Shown in pieces: positions 1 to 7,439 of a stretch of DNA of 7,651 nucleotides. The stretch is from DATIJJ01 sp039936115 (GTDB lineage: Bacteria > Pseudomonadota > Gammaproteobacteria > DSM-16500): contig JBDTIZ010000262.1 in assembly GCA_039936115.1 (NCBI GenBank), forward strand, positions 1 through 7,651, written 5' to 3'. A program made the translations under genes and the position numbers. Positions within the stretch are counted from its first letter, which is position 1, and each line of letters starts with the position of its first letter. The notes under the pieces were generated by a model. That model saw nothing but the letters and a program-made list of their open reading frames with translations. It had not been told where the DNA came from and ran no database searches.

Positions 1-2
1 TT

Positions 3-173
3 GATTTCATGGTCGGGCCTTATGGCAAAGCGGTGGTTGTTGGCTCCATGATTATTGGAGTGACAACATGGGTCGTATTACCAAAGGAGGGCATTTTAGG
101 CTATGCCATCCGCGCTGTTGTTGCGGGTGTGGTGATTCTTAACATCGCAACTTGGATGGGCATGTTTAGCTAA
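3..173 (+). CDS. virB2: VirB2/TrbC-like pilin subunit, 3' end (5' end outside window)
   Basis: The frame is open from the window edge to a TAA at 171-173 and gives 56 residues, so the start and any signal peptide lie upstream. The visible part has a G-P-Y-G-K motif, a hydrophobic segment (AVVVGSMIIGVTTWVV), a short loop with K-E-G, and a second hydrophobic segment (AVVAGVVILNIATWMGMF). This two-helix hairpin after a Gly-Pro-x-Gly motif is what VirB2/TrbC pilins look like. In that family the processed subunit sits in the inner membrane and polymerises into the conjugative pilus. It lies 10 nt before the VirB4 gene, where virB3/trbD would normally intervene. VirB3/TrbD proteins are also short with membrane helices, so that alternative is not fully excluded, but the G-P-x-G motif and loop spacing favour VirB2. 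Confidence 0.65.
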   Translation, partial: DFMVGPYGKAVVVGSMIIGVTTWVVLPKEGILGYAIRAVVAGVVILNIATWMGMFS

Positions 174-186
174 GGGTTAAGCCGTG
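173..186 (+). promoter_or_regulatory. Shine-Dalgarno and GTG start of virB4
   Basis: An AGGG at 173-176, overlapping the last base of the pilin stop codon, lies 7 nt before the GTG at 184. The next in-frame ATG is at 331-333 and would remove about 49 residues that carry the usual VirB4 N-terminal pattern (the Q-Y-G-S-L strand and following G-G-R-D). The GTG is therefore the best start. The weak signal and GTG codon suggest modest initiation or coupling to pilin translation. Confidence 0.6.
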
Positions 187-2790
187 GAAAATAAAAAACA
201 AAAAAATAGTAGCGGTTTTATCACTGATCTCCATGATGAGTATGGAATTTACGATAAATTCTTACTAACACAATACGGTTCCTTGATCGGTGCGATTGAG
301 CTAGGAGGGCGAGACGCCGACTCTCTTTTAATGGACGATCATTTAGGCCTTGCCCACATTACACGAAACATTTACGAAAAAGTGGATAAGAGCATTATTA
401 TCACACAATATTTTTCTCATTTCGATCAAGTCAAAATTGAGTTAGAAAAACGTGACTATTCTATTTCTAATACACTTTCTGAACGCTTGAAATATTTTTT
501 AAATAGCAAAAACCTGACAAGCTCGCATTTAATTCATTACTTTGAAATATTTCCTGCAAATAAACTAAATAACTTAAAGTTTTGGCACACCATAAGACAT
601 TTATTAGCAAGCCCATTTTCAAAAACAAGCTGGTCTGTGATCAAAGAAAAAATCAATGAAAGTTTTGGCCATCACGCAGCACTCATTGTGCAACTCGAAG
701 AACTGGATCGGCAAGTGATAGAACTCAAAAAAACGTTAAATGAAGTCACGGCAAAGTGGGGCAGCATCATGTCAGCTAAAATATGTGACATTCAAGAAAT
801 ATGGGCGCATAAACGTTTTCTGGCAACACTGGATGCCAGCTTGTTAAAAGAAGGTTTAAACGAACATTGCCCTGCATCCGATTGGGACAAGACAGTGCAA
901 AGCGGTGATATCAAGCAAGTGATTATTCAAAACACCGACATGTTAAAAATACACGGAACAAAAACGCGCTATGCACGTATTGCATCCATCATTGGTTTTG
1001 GCGACAAACAAGTATTGCCGGGTATATGGAGCATGGATGATGCCGCGCCCCTTAAATTAAATTGCAACTTTATTGCGATGATGCGCTGGTCGCCCATTAA
1101 CGCATTTGAACGCGCGTTATTGTTCAAAAGCAAAAAAGATGAAGTCGCACGCAGTAATTTAAACATGGGTGATTTACTCAGCGGTAAACAAAAATCCGAA
1201 CTGGATAAACACTTAAGCATGAAGCCAGCCATTGAACAGAAAGTCAAAGAATTAAATGAAGCTGAAAATGTTGTCGATAGTTGGGGGCTAGTCCATGCCT
1301 CATTTCTTATTTTTAACGAAGACCCAACAACGATCCTTGAGAACAGTATTCAAGTAGACAAGGCTTTCGGTGGATCCGGTATGCGAGTTGTCTGGGAAAC
1401 GCTTTATTTGCCAGACTCATTTAAAACTATGCAACTCTCTGGCGGTCAAAAATCTCAGCGTGATATTTATTTTACCTCCACCCAATTAGGCGCGGCATCA
1501 TTGATTTATAAATCAAGCGAAGGCCAAAAAACTATAAAATTTGCAAGTACTGAAGAAGCCCAATATATCTTTCAAACCACTGACGGCTCAACATTTCATT
1601 ACTCACCCTTTGTCGGTGGTAAATCCTTAGAAATTGGCACAGGTGTCACCCGCTCCGGAAAGAGCTTTCTTAAAAATACCATTGACGGCCATTTCTTAAA
1701 ATATGGCGGTCTACTTCGCGCCATTGATATTGACCCAGGCACAGAAATGCTAGCTAAAGTATTTGGTGATGACGGTTCTGTTTTTAAATTAAGTGAGGGC
1801 ATGATCCAAGGTTTAAATTTATTTGCTAGTGCCAAAAGTCAAAATGATCGAGGTTTTATAAAACATTTACGTATTATGCTATTGGGTATGCTTGCGGCCA
1901 ACGATCAAATTGATTTGCGAACCTTAAAAGAAGATGAGCAAGATTATTTAGATAAAGCCATCCGAGACACTATGGCTTTACCAAAGGAGATGCAACGCCT
2001 CGGTACACTGGTACAACATATGCCAAAATCATTATCACGAAAATTTACTCGGTGGGTCTATCAACAGCATGAAACAGGCATGTATGCCGATTTATTTGAT
2101 GCAGCTATCGACTCAATCGGCACATTAGACAAACGAATCGCTGTCTGTAATCTGCAAGGCATTTCTCAAGACCATACCGCATTGGCGCTGGTCATGATGG
2201 ATTATTTTTATCGTGTGACCTCATCCTTTGAAAACGAGGATTTTCGTGATATTCCTAAAAAATTGGCGATAGATGAAGCCCATCATATTTTAGCCTATCC
2301 GGAGATCGCGGATTACGTTGTTAAAAAAATTCGAACATGGGGGAAATACTTTGGTGGTATTTCTCTCTGGACACAGTCCCCAGAAGATTATTTAAAAATA
2401 CCCAATTGGAGTGCAGTTCAATCATCTGCGACCAGTTTTATTTTTACAGCCGATCCTGCAATGAAACAAGACCTCTATCAAAAAGCATTTGGATTGACGG
2501 ACGGCGAGTGTGCACAAATTCGTAATCTGCAACCAAAACGCGAAGCCTATATTGTGCAGCCTGAACTTGGGATAAGTAAAAAAGTGATTCTGGAAGTCGA
2601 TCGTTATCAATATGTAATTAGTACGTCAGACCCTGTGGAATGCACGATTCGCAATAAGTTGATCAATCAATATGGGTTTGAAGAAGGTATTCAATCAACA
2701 ATAGATGTACTAGATGCAAAAAATATCACAACCGTTAATCAAAAAGCACTCGAACTCGAAAAAATAAAACAACAATATTATGGGACGTAA
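184..2790 (+). CDS. virB4: VirB4/TrbE-family conjugative transfer ATPase
   Basis: This is the inner-membrane-associated, cytoplasmic ATPase that energises pilus biogenesis and substrate transfer in type IV secretion. The 868-residue length fits VirB4/TrbE. Residues 1 to about 450 form the poorly conserved N-terminal domain; the RecA-like ATPase domain follows. The Walker A motif is G-V-T-R-S-G-K-S at residues 487-494, with K493 as the phosphate-binding lysine. Walker B is L-A-I-D-E-A-H at 694-700, with D697 and E698 as the Mg-binding and catalytic acids. The W-T-Q-S-P-E-D stretch at 729-735 matches the glutamine motif of VirB4 and related ATPases, and R717 upstream may act as an arginine finger. 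The C-terminal part (Y-Q-K-A-F-G-L-T, then L-Q-P-K-R-E-A) also follows the family. The N-terminus is hydrophilic, so VirB3 is not fused to it as it is in some systems. The GTG start is supported by a weak ribosome site. Confidence 0.97.
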   Translation: MENKKQKNSSGFITDLHDEYGIYDKFLLTQYGSLIGAIELGGRDADSLLMDDHLGLAHITRNIYEKVDKSIIITQYFSHFDQVKIELEKRDYSISNTLSERLKYFLNSKNLTSSHLIHYFEIFPANKLNNLKFWHTIRHLLASPFSKTSWSVIKEKINESFGHHAALIVQLEELDRQVIELKKTLNEVTAKWGSIMSAKICDIQEIWAHKRFLATLDASLLKEGLNEHCPASDWDKTVQSGDIKQVIIQNTDMLKIHGTKTRYARIASIIGFGDKQVLPGIWSMDDAAPLKLNCNFIAMMRWSPINAFERALLFKSKKDEVARSNLNMGDLLSGKQKSELDKHLSMKPAIEQKVKELNEAENVVDSWGLVHASFLIFNEDPTTILENSIQVDKAFGGSGMRVVWETLYLPDSFKTMQLSGGQKSQRDIYFTSTQLGAASLIYKSSEGQKTIKFASTEEAQYIFQTTDGSTFHYSPFVGGKSLEIGTGVTRSGKSFLKNTIDGHFLKYGGLLRAIDIDPGTEMLAKVFGDDGSVFKLSEGMIQGLNLFASAKSQNDRGFIKHLRIMLLGMLAANDQIDLRTLKEDEQDYLDKAIRDTMALPKEMQRLGTLVQHMPKSLSRKFTRWVYQQHETGMYADLFDAAIDSIGTLDKRIAVCNLQGISQDHTALALVMMDYFYRVTSSFENEDFRDIPKKLAIDEAHHILAYPEIADYVVKKIRTWGKYFGGISLWTQSPEDYLKIPNWSAVQSSATSFIFTADPAMKQDLYQKAFGLTDGECAQIRNLQPKREAYIVQPELGISKKVILEVDRYQYVISTSDPVECTIRNKLINQYGFEEGIQSTIDVLDAKNITTVNQKALELEKIKQQYYGT

Positions 2791-2795
2791 TTAGC

Positions 2796-3614
2796 ATGAA
2801 GTTTAAAAAAACTATTTTATTTTCTATTATAACGACCACCATAAGCCCAGCGGTCTCATTCAGTATGTTTGTGATTGATCCTAGTAATTTAGTCCAAAAT
2901 ACACATACAGCTATGCAAACATTTCAAATGGCGCGTGACACGACACAATCGTTAGAAAATTTAAAAAACATGTATCACCGTATCGATGAATTGCGTGACA
3001 TTGATTTACTTAACTTAGAGCAACTAAGCAATTTAGGGACGCTCATACAAAGCACTGACAATAGCATCGATGACAATTATGGGATGATCGCATCCCAACT
3101 CGCCGTGCTTGATCCTACAAAAAGCGATTATGCAGAAAAGCGCGATGATGTGCTGGCCAACTATTACGAAAAGCCTACTGACCCCAATGAAATTCAAGCG
3201 ACATTTAAAGGTGAAATGAATCAAGAGCAAATTGATGCAATGAAAGTAGAAGCTAAACGGCAACAACGCGATTATCAAATAGTACAGCGTGCAGCAGATG
3301 ATGGGGCAAATGAACAGCGCATAGCAAAAAAACGCCAAGTTTCGATTAACAAGCATGGCGACACGATTAAACATTTGGGCGAAAAATCAGAATTAAAAAC
3401 ACAGCAAGTGATTGCATCCGAGGTCAATTTGCAATTGCAACAAAACGAGCAGCTTATTCAACAACAAAATGAATCATTGATGAATGCCAAAATGCAAAAA
3501 GCGGATGAAGCAAGTGAGAAAGCCAAAGAAACGAAATATGAGCAAGAACGCTTAAAAAAATCTATCAACCAAGGTACGAGTGGACTAGGCCGCGCAAACT
3601 GGGGTGATCTGTAA
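2796..3614 (+). CDS. virB5: TrbJ/VirB5-like exported conjugation protein
   Basis: A likely periplasmic or pilus-associated component of the transfer apparatus. The N-terminus is a signal peptide: K2-K5 charge, hydrophobic core about 6-20, possible cleavage after S21 or S23. The mature protein opens with F-V-I-D-P-S-N at 25-31, the V-x-D-P-x-N start typical of TrbJ proteins. The rest is almost wholly helical and polar. A glutamine-rich helix at about 200-225 (TQQVIASEVNLQLQQNEQLI) resembles the conserved C-terminal helix of TrbJ, and a charged tail at 230-255 is probably coiled coil. No cysteine is present. In the family, VirB5 acts as a minor pilus-tip adhesin, while TrbJ is linked to mating-pair formation. 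The position between VirB4 and VirB6 is the standard VirB5/TrbJ slot. The gene starts 5 nt after virB4; GGGA at 2782-2785 is a weak ribosome site 10 nt before the ATG. Sequence divergence in this family is high, so the call rests on motif, topology and position together. Confidence 0.8.
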   Translation: MKFKKTILFSIITTTISPAVSFSMFVIDPSNLVQNTHTAMQTFQMARDTTQSLENLKNMYHRIDELRDIDLLNLEQLSNLGTLIQSTDNSIDDNYGMIASQLAVLDPTKSDYAEKRDDVLANYYEKPTDPNEIQATFKGEMNQEQIDAMKVEAKRQQRDYQIVQRAADDGANEQRIAKKRQVSINKHGDTIKHLGEKSELKTQQVIASEVNLQLQQNEQLIQQQNESLMNAKMQKADEASEKAKETKYEQERLKKSINQGTSGLGRANWGDL

Positions 3615-3617
3615 ATG
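3600..3617 (+). promoter_or_regulatory. Ribosome site inside virB5 end; abutting stop and start codons
   Basis: GGGGTGAT at 3600-3607, inside the last codons of the VirB5-like gene, lies 7 nt before the virB6 ATG (3615-3617). That ATG follows the TAA (3612-3614) with no base between them. Ribosomes ending virB5 are therefore placed to re-initiate on virB6, which is inferred translational coupling. Confidence 0.55.
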
Positions 3618-4574
3618 CGAATTCAGGTATTAAGTATTCTTGTTCTCATAGTATGTTTGTGTAATACAGCGAGCGCACAACCAACTGATATAGACCATGG
3701 GAGTTTTGAATCGGTTTCACACGGGCTTAATCAGTTTTATGTCTATGTCGCACCCTTTATTCATAAAGTCGTGACCAGTTCTGCTGTTCTGACGATGAGC
3801 GAAACCTTATGGAAATTTTTTGCCGTGATCATGATTGTTTGGGAAGCGTCGATGTTTTCTCTACGCGGTATCGATTTTCCCGATTTATTTAAAGTCATTT
3901 TCTTAATAGCGACCACCCATGTACTGATGCTGCAATTTGATACCTTGACAACTGCTTTATGGGGTTGGTCAGAAGCATTTGCAACCGGCATACAGACCGC
4001 CGCAATTGGTATACAAGACCAATTTTTTGCACCGCGCTTTATCTGGAATTTAATTACCAGTTTTTCATGGGCAGATATGGGCAGTTTACTTTTGCACCCT
4101 GTAAATCTAGTCCTAATGATTGGTTTGTCTCTCACATCTTTTATTTTTTCAGCGCTGGCCTTCATTGTTTCTATTTGGGGGTTGTGGGGCTATAGCTTGG
4201 CAAAAATGGTCGGTCTTATGTTTATTCCAACGATCCTTTTTGAAAAATTGAGTTGGTTGTTTGATGGATGGTTGAGGCTGTTTTTTGGTTTTCTGATCTA
4301 TAACGTTTTGGCAAAAGCAGCATTAATGTTAGTTGTAATTGCAATGGCGGCTTATAGCGGATTATCACCTTCCACTATTCCAACAGGCGTGGCACACCAA
4401 TTTACCGAACATTCTTATATAGAAATATTGAGCTTGTTTGTTTTCTTTCTGCTTTCGATTTACGGGCTAATCTGTACTGGAAAATTTGCCGGGACGATAG
4501 TGGGTGGTTCACAAGTGTGTTTGAACAAGGCCATTACAAGTGGTGCGGTCAAACTAGCAGGTTTATTAAAATAA
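3615..4574 (+). CDS. virB6: VirB6/TrbL-like polytopic inner-membrane channel protein
   Basis: VirB6/TrbL proteins form part of the inner-membrane platform through which substrate passes. This 319-residue protein starts with a good cleavable signal peptide (hydrophobic core 5-16, A-S-A at 19-21, Q22 as the first mature residue). About five to six further hydrophobic segments follow at roughly 62-80, 91-108, 163-187, 189-209, 222-246 and 268-288. The stretch K-M-V-G-L-M-F-I-P at 197-205, followed by W214 and the G-W-L at 218-220, corresponds to the most conserved VirB6 region (a G-P-x-F-like helix followed by a W-containing amphipathic turn). The C-terminus (G-K-F-A-G-T-I-V-G-G) is small-residue rich, as in the family. 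The length is that of VirB6 rather than the longer typical TrbL. The start codon directly abuts the upstream stop. The gene order VirB5-VirB6-VirB8 supports the assignment. Confidence 0.85.
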   Translation: MRIQVLSILVLIVCLCNTASAQPTDIDHGSFESVSHGLNQFYVYVAPFIHKVVTSSAVLTMSETLWKFFAVIMIVWEASMFSLRGIDFPDLFKVIFLIATTHVLMLQFDTLTTALWGWSEAFATGIQTAAIGIQDQFFAPRFIWNLITSFSWADMGSLLLHPVNLVLMIGLSLTSFIFSALAFIVSIWGLWGYSLAKMVGLMFIPTILFEKLSWLFDGWLRLFFGFLIYNVLAKAALMLVVIAMAAYSGLSPSTIPTGVAHQFTEHSYIEILSLFVFFLLSIYGLICTGKFAGTIVGGSQVCLNKAITSGAVKLAGLLK

Positions 4575-4588
4575 AAAGGCCTTTTTAT
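4571..4588 (+). repeat. 18-bp perfect palindrome bridging virB6 stop and virB8 start
   Basis: ATAAAAAGGCCTTTTTAT reads the same on both strands. It contains the virB6 TAA (4572-4574), the A-rich/GG ribosome site of virB8 (4573-4579) and the first two bases of the virB8 ATG (4587-4589). As RNA it could fold into seven A-U pairs closed by a GGCC loop, placing the ribosome site in the 5' arm and loop and the start codon at the base. It lacks a GC-rich stem, so it is not a convincing intrinsic terminator. Symmetry is certain; a regulatory role is inference. Confidence 0.6.
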
Positions 4589-5408
4589 GTGGAAGATATT
4601 AAATAAAATCATACAGCGGAAAAACGGACAGAATGTGTTGGTTCCTCCCTTTGAGGAATCCAGAGCAGTAGTGATGAGTCAAGATATGCAAAATACTATC
4701 AATGCTCTCAAGCCTAAAATTGAATTATCAGCCATTCTTGTTGATCGAAATAAATGGGCATTGACAGCAATGGTATCCACTCTGGCAGTAGTGATCGCGT
4801 GCTGTGGTTGGTACCAAGCTAATGAGAGATATTCAAACCATGTTCGTGTCGCATTTGTAAAACTGGATGAGTCAGGTGAGCATAATGTTTCAATTTATGA
4901 CGAAAACAGTACGCCAACTTTTTTTATGAATACAGTTTACTCGTTGTTAGGCCATTACATCGAAAGACGTTACAGCAAGACACCGTTTGCGATCAAAGAA
5001 GATTATGGTTTTGTCTCGAATTTCATGTCGCCGGCGTTAAAAAATGATTTTTATACTAATTATCATGCTGCAAAAGTAGCGGCTGATTTTGAAATTTGCA
5101 AAACCTGTTCGCAAACCAAAGTCACTGTGCGAACAATACAACATCAAGAAAGCGATCAAGTGATTTTAAACGGTAAAGTAGGGAGCGTATATCGCAGTAC
5201 TGTGTTTGCTCGTGCGACTTCGTTTAATTCAGATGGTACTGAGATCAGTAGTGTTAATCAGATTATTACCCTGACATGGCGATTAAAAGACATTGCTTCA
5301 CTCTCTAATAATCTCGATGTTATTCAAGCAAACCCGATTGGCATTGAAATTTTATCAGAATCTCTGAAAATCGATCCGACACCTGTTAATGAAACTAAAT
5401 TGTCATAA
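4587..5408 (+). CDS. virB8: VirB8/TrbF-family inner-membrane assembly protein
   Basis: VirB8 is a bitopic inner-membrane protein whose periplasmic NTF2-like domain nucleates assembly of the channel. This 273-residue protein has the expected layout: a cytoplasmic tail of about 56 residues, one membrane segment at about 57-76 (WALTAMVSTLAVVIACCGWY), then a periplasmic domain of about 195 residues. Near the C-terminus is N-P-I-G at 249-252, matching the conserved N-P-x-G motif of the VirB8 family. The strand W-R-L-K-D at 231-235 also fits the fold. Odd points are a C-K-T-C pair at 171-174 in the periplasmic domain and adjacent C72 and C73 in the membrane segment. The start follows virB6 by 12 nt and its ribosome site lies in a perfect palindrome. 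VirB9 follows 8 nt downstream. Confidence 0.92.
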   Translation: MWKILNKIIQRKNGQNVLVPPFEESRAVVMSQDMQNTINALKPKIELSAILVDRNKWALTAMVSTLAVVIACCGWYQANERYSNHVRVAFVKLDESGEHNVSIYDENSTPTFFMNTVYSLLGHYIERRYSKTPFAIKEDYGFVSNFMSPALKNDFYTNYHAAKVAADFEICKTCSQTKVTVRTIQHQESDQVILNGKVGSVYRSTVFARATSFNSDGTEISSVNQIITLTWRLKDIASLSNNLDVIQANPIGIEILSESLKIDPTPVNETKLS

Positions 5409-5419
5409 GGAAAAAAATG
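5407..5419 (+). promoter_or_regulatory. Ribosome site of virB9 overlapping virB8 stop
   Basis: AAGGA at 5407-5411 overlaps the last two bases of the virB8 TAA (5406-5408) and lies 5 nt before the virB9 ATG (5417-5419). This fixes the start and suggests coupled translation of the two genes. Confidence 0.6.
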
Positions 5420-6325
5420 AAAATAAAAAACAAAACGTATTATTTTGCAATGGGAGCGGTTGCCTCAATCGTCATAACGAGCACAGTGATTGCATTTGCA
5501 GATGTGCCGAGTACCCACATAATGCCTTTAACCGCAGTCAGGGAACCCAACGCAAAATTTATTTCATCAGAGCACACAATTATTAAACCTGCGTATGAAG
5601 CTAAAATCGCGCAGCAGTGCCAAATGATTCATTGGATCGGAAACCGTGTTTATACGATCAAAGGCAGTATGAACATGGCTACCCATTTCGTTTTTCCGGA
5701 ACCCTCAGTTGATGTCATTGTAGGCAACAAAGATTTATGGGTTGAAGAACATAAATTAAATCATGTGTTCGTCAAACCTAATACCAATAAATCAGATGGT
5801 TCAGTCAGCACGTTGACCTATATCGGCGAATCCAATACTTCGTACGAATTTATCTTAAAACGTGTCCCCGATAGCGAAGCTGTGCCGTGTGTCATTGTGG
5901 ATCGAAACGGCAGTATGTTGAATTCAGGTAGTTGGAACCGTTATCAAAATAGAGACAAAGAAATCATTCAGGCACTTTCATCGCAATTTGAAAGAGAAAA
6001 AACCCAAATCATCAAACAGCAACAGAACGCATTAGATAAATATCGCGGCACGATTTATACGAGTTACAAGTGGAGAGAAGCGGGCGGTTGGTTTGGTCAT
6101 AACTTTGTGTCAGATGTATATGACGATGGCCGCTGGACATACATTAGGGTGAATTCAGACAACAAAGGCGTGATGTCAATTTGTGGTTGTGTGGAGGGAA
6201 AAAATGTTGTGTTGCAGTTTAGCTATGATGAAACCACCAAAATGTACCGTGTTTCCGGCATTTATCCCAAGCTGACATTGGCATATGGTAAGGACAGCGT
6301 TGTGATTGAAAGACAAAACATATAA
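5417..6325 (+). CDS. virB9: VirB9/TrbG-family outer-core channel protein
   Basis: VirB9/TrbG is a periplasmic protein that, with VirB10 and usually the lipoprotein VirB7, builds the core complex spanning periplasm and outer membrane. The 302-residue product has a signal peptide with a hydrophobic stretch at about 10-25 and likely cleavage after A28 (A-F-A before D-V). An N-terminal beta-rich domain covers about 45-165 and a charged, glutamine-rich helix about 177-210 links it to the C-terminal domain. That domain carries the family signature V-Y-D-D-G-R-W-T-Y at 234-242 and ends in a strand pair leading to V-V-I-E-R. Four cysteines lie in the mature protein (C68, C158, C256, C258); the last two form a C-G-C. 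In Agrobacterium, VirB9 is disulfide-linked to VirB7, but no VirB7 gene is seen here. Order and 8-nt/12-nt spacing to VirB8 and VirB10 support the call. Confidence 0.92.
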   Translation: MKIKNKTYYFAMGAVASIVITSTVIAFADVPSTHIMPLTAVREPNAKFISSEHTIIKPAYEAKIAQQCQMIHWIGNRVYTIKGSMNMATHFVFPEPSVDVIVGNKDLWVEEHKLNHVFVKPNTNKSDGSVSTLTYIGESNTSYEFILKRVPDSEAVPCVIVDRNGSMLNSGSWNRYQNRDKEIIQALSSQFEREKTQIIKQQQNALDKYRGTIYTSYKWREAGGWFGHNFVSDVYDDGRWTYIRVNSDNKGVMSICGCVEGKNVVLQFSYDETTKMYRVSGIYPKLTLAYGKDSVVIERQNI

Positions 6326-6337
6326 TAGGACATTCAC

Positions 6338-7438
6338 ATGGCTGAGACGCAACCTAACGAAACTAAAAATAATGAACGTTCAACAACGTATGATAAAAAG
6401 ATTGCAAATGGCGGTTTGGTTATACTTTTTATTATCGGGCTTGCGATAGTCGTAAGTATGTTTAATACATCAAAAGCCCCTAAAGAACCGCCTAAAATTG
6501 ATGGCCACGCAGAGGAAATGATACCGCCCACTGATTTTAGTAAACAGATCAAGTTTGAAGAAAGCCAATTGAGCGCGGCGCGATTACATCATACCAATGA
6601 TGAGACGGCGGGAGATGTTGGTGATGATGATTCTGATTGGGACAAAAAGGAAAAAGTGCGAGCGCTCGATGCTAGAAAATCGACGTTTGGTTTAGAAAAT
6701 TCTGCAAATACTGACAGTAAAAATGAAGTACACGCTCAAATAGAGAGAGCTGCTCTTTTACCTGTTATGCCAACCCGTCCAGCTGCAAATATCGTTGGAC
6801 GTGAAGTTGATAATAGCTATGCGGGAAAGGTGCAGGGCGAGAAGCTGTTAGTACCAACGGGTACTGTCATTGATGGTGTGTTGGATCGAGATATTATCAG
6901 TGATTACCCAGGTGCTTGGGAAGGCCACACTATTCAAGATATTTATAGCATTGATAATCAATTTATTTTGGCACCGAAGGGCACCAAAATCATGGGACAA
7001 AGTTTACATATTGGTAATGTAAATGAGCCGATCCAAAATCGCATGGGCATGACAGTGGAATGGGCTGTGCTACCAAATGGGAAACGTATTGATTTTCATA
7101 AAAATACACCAATGGATATTGCAGGCGTTCCGGCCTTTGAAGGTGAAGTAAACCGACATTTTATGGCGCAATTTTTAAGTGTCACTGCGTATGCGTTAAT
7201 TAGCGCGGAAGCACCACGAGACAACCCCAATCAATATGGTTCGGTACAGCCGACATTTCAGGGACAGTTTGCCGATAGTTATCGCGGCGCCATGCTGCCA
7301 TTTGTTATGAAATATTTAAGCTTGGTGCCAACGGTAACTCTAAAGGCTGGAATGCCGATTAAAATCCATACTCAAGATGATATGTATTTGAAACCTTGGA
7401 GCCGAGTTAACACGACTATTTATTCAACGGAAAATTAA
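6338..7438 (+). CDS. virB10: VirB10/TrbI-family core-complex protein
   Basis: VirB10/TrbI spans from the inner membrane to the outer membrane and couples ATPase energy to channel gating. The 366-residue protein has a short cytoplasmic tail (1-23), one membrane helix at about 24-41, a brief proline-containing stretch (48-64), and a disordered acidic linker including G-D-D-D-S-D-W-D at 95-102. The TrbI-like beta-barrel domain runs from about 166 to 353. Its signatures are G-T-V-I-D-G-V-L at 175-182, S-D-Y-P-G at 188-192, P-K-G-T-K-I-M-G at 213-220 and K-A-G-M-P-I-K-I at 336-343. The hydrophobic segment around 278-290 and the loop after it occupy the position of the outer-membrane antenna helices. 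TAGGA at 6326-6330 lies 7 nt before the ATG and supports this start. The periplasmic linker is short and proline-poor compared with many VirB10 proteins. Confidence 0.95.
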   Translation: MAETQPNETKNNERSTTYDKKIANGGLVILFIIGLAIVVSMFNTSKAPKEPPKIDGHAEEMIPPTDFSKQIKFEESQLSAARLHHTNDETAGDVGDDDSDWDKKEKVRALDARKSTFGLENSANTDSKNEVHAQIERAALLPVMPTRPAANIVGREVDNSYAGKVQGEKLLVPTGTVIDGVLDRDIISDYPGAWEGHTIQDIYSIDNQFILAPKGTKIMGQSLHIGNVNEPIQNRMGMTVEWAVLPNGKRIDFHKNTPMDIAGVPAFEGEVNRHFMAQFLSVTAYALISAEAPRDNPNQYGSVQPTFQGQFADSYRGAMLPFVMKYLSLVPTVTLKAGMPIKIHTQDDMYLKPWSRVNTTIYSTEN

Positions 7439-7439
7439 T

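Noticed and set aside
84..135. Strong Shine-Dalgarno-like AAAGGAGGG (84-92) with an ATG at 103 inside the pilin gene, possibly a hidden virB3 start.
   Set aside because: The ATG at 103 opens a frame that stops after ten codons, and the ribosome-like sequence encodes the loop of the pilin in frame.
3033..3374. A 113-codon open frame on the - strand inside the VirB5-like gene with hydrophobic content.
   Set aside because: It lies wholly opposite a supported gene and has no ribosome site or recognisable motif; its hydrophobicity reflects the reverse complement of polar codons.
3761..4165. A 134-codon open frame on the - strand opposite virB6.
   Set aside because: It is antisense to a well-supported membrane protein gene, and its composition shows no domain or start signal.
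4571..4588. The palindrome as an intrinsic terminator ending in a T run.
   Set aside because: The stem would be almost entirely A-U, the T run is part of the stem itself, and VirB8 starts directly within it, so termination here would cut the operon in half.
5389..5586. A 65-codon + strand open frame across the virB8/virB9 junction, considered as a small virB7-like gene.
   Set aside because: It has no signal peptide or lipobox, is rich in K, N and C from out-of-frame reading, and overlaps well-supported VirB8 and VirB9 genes.
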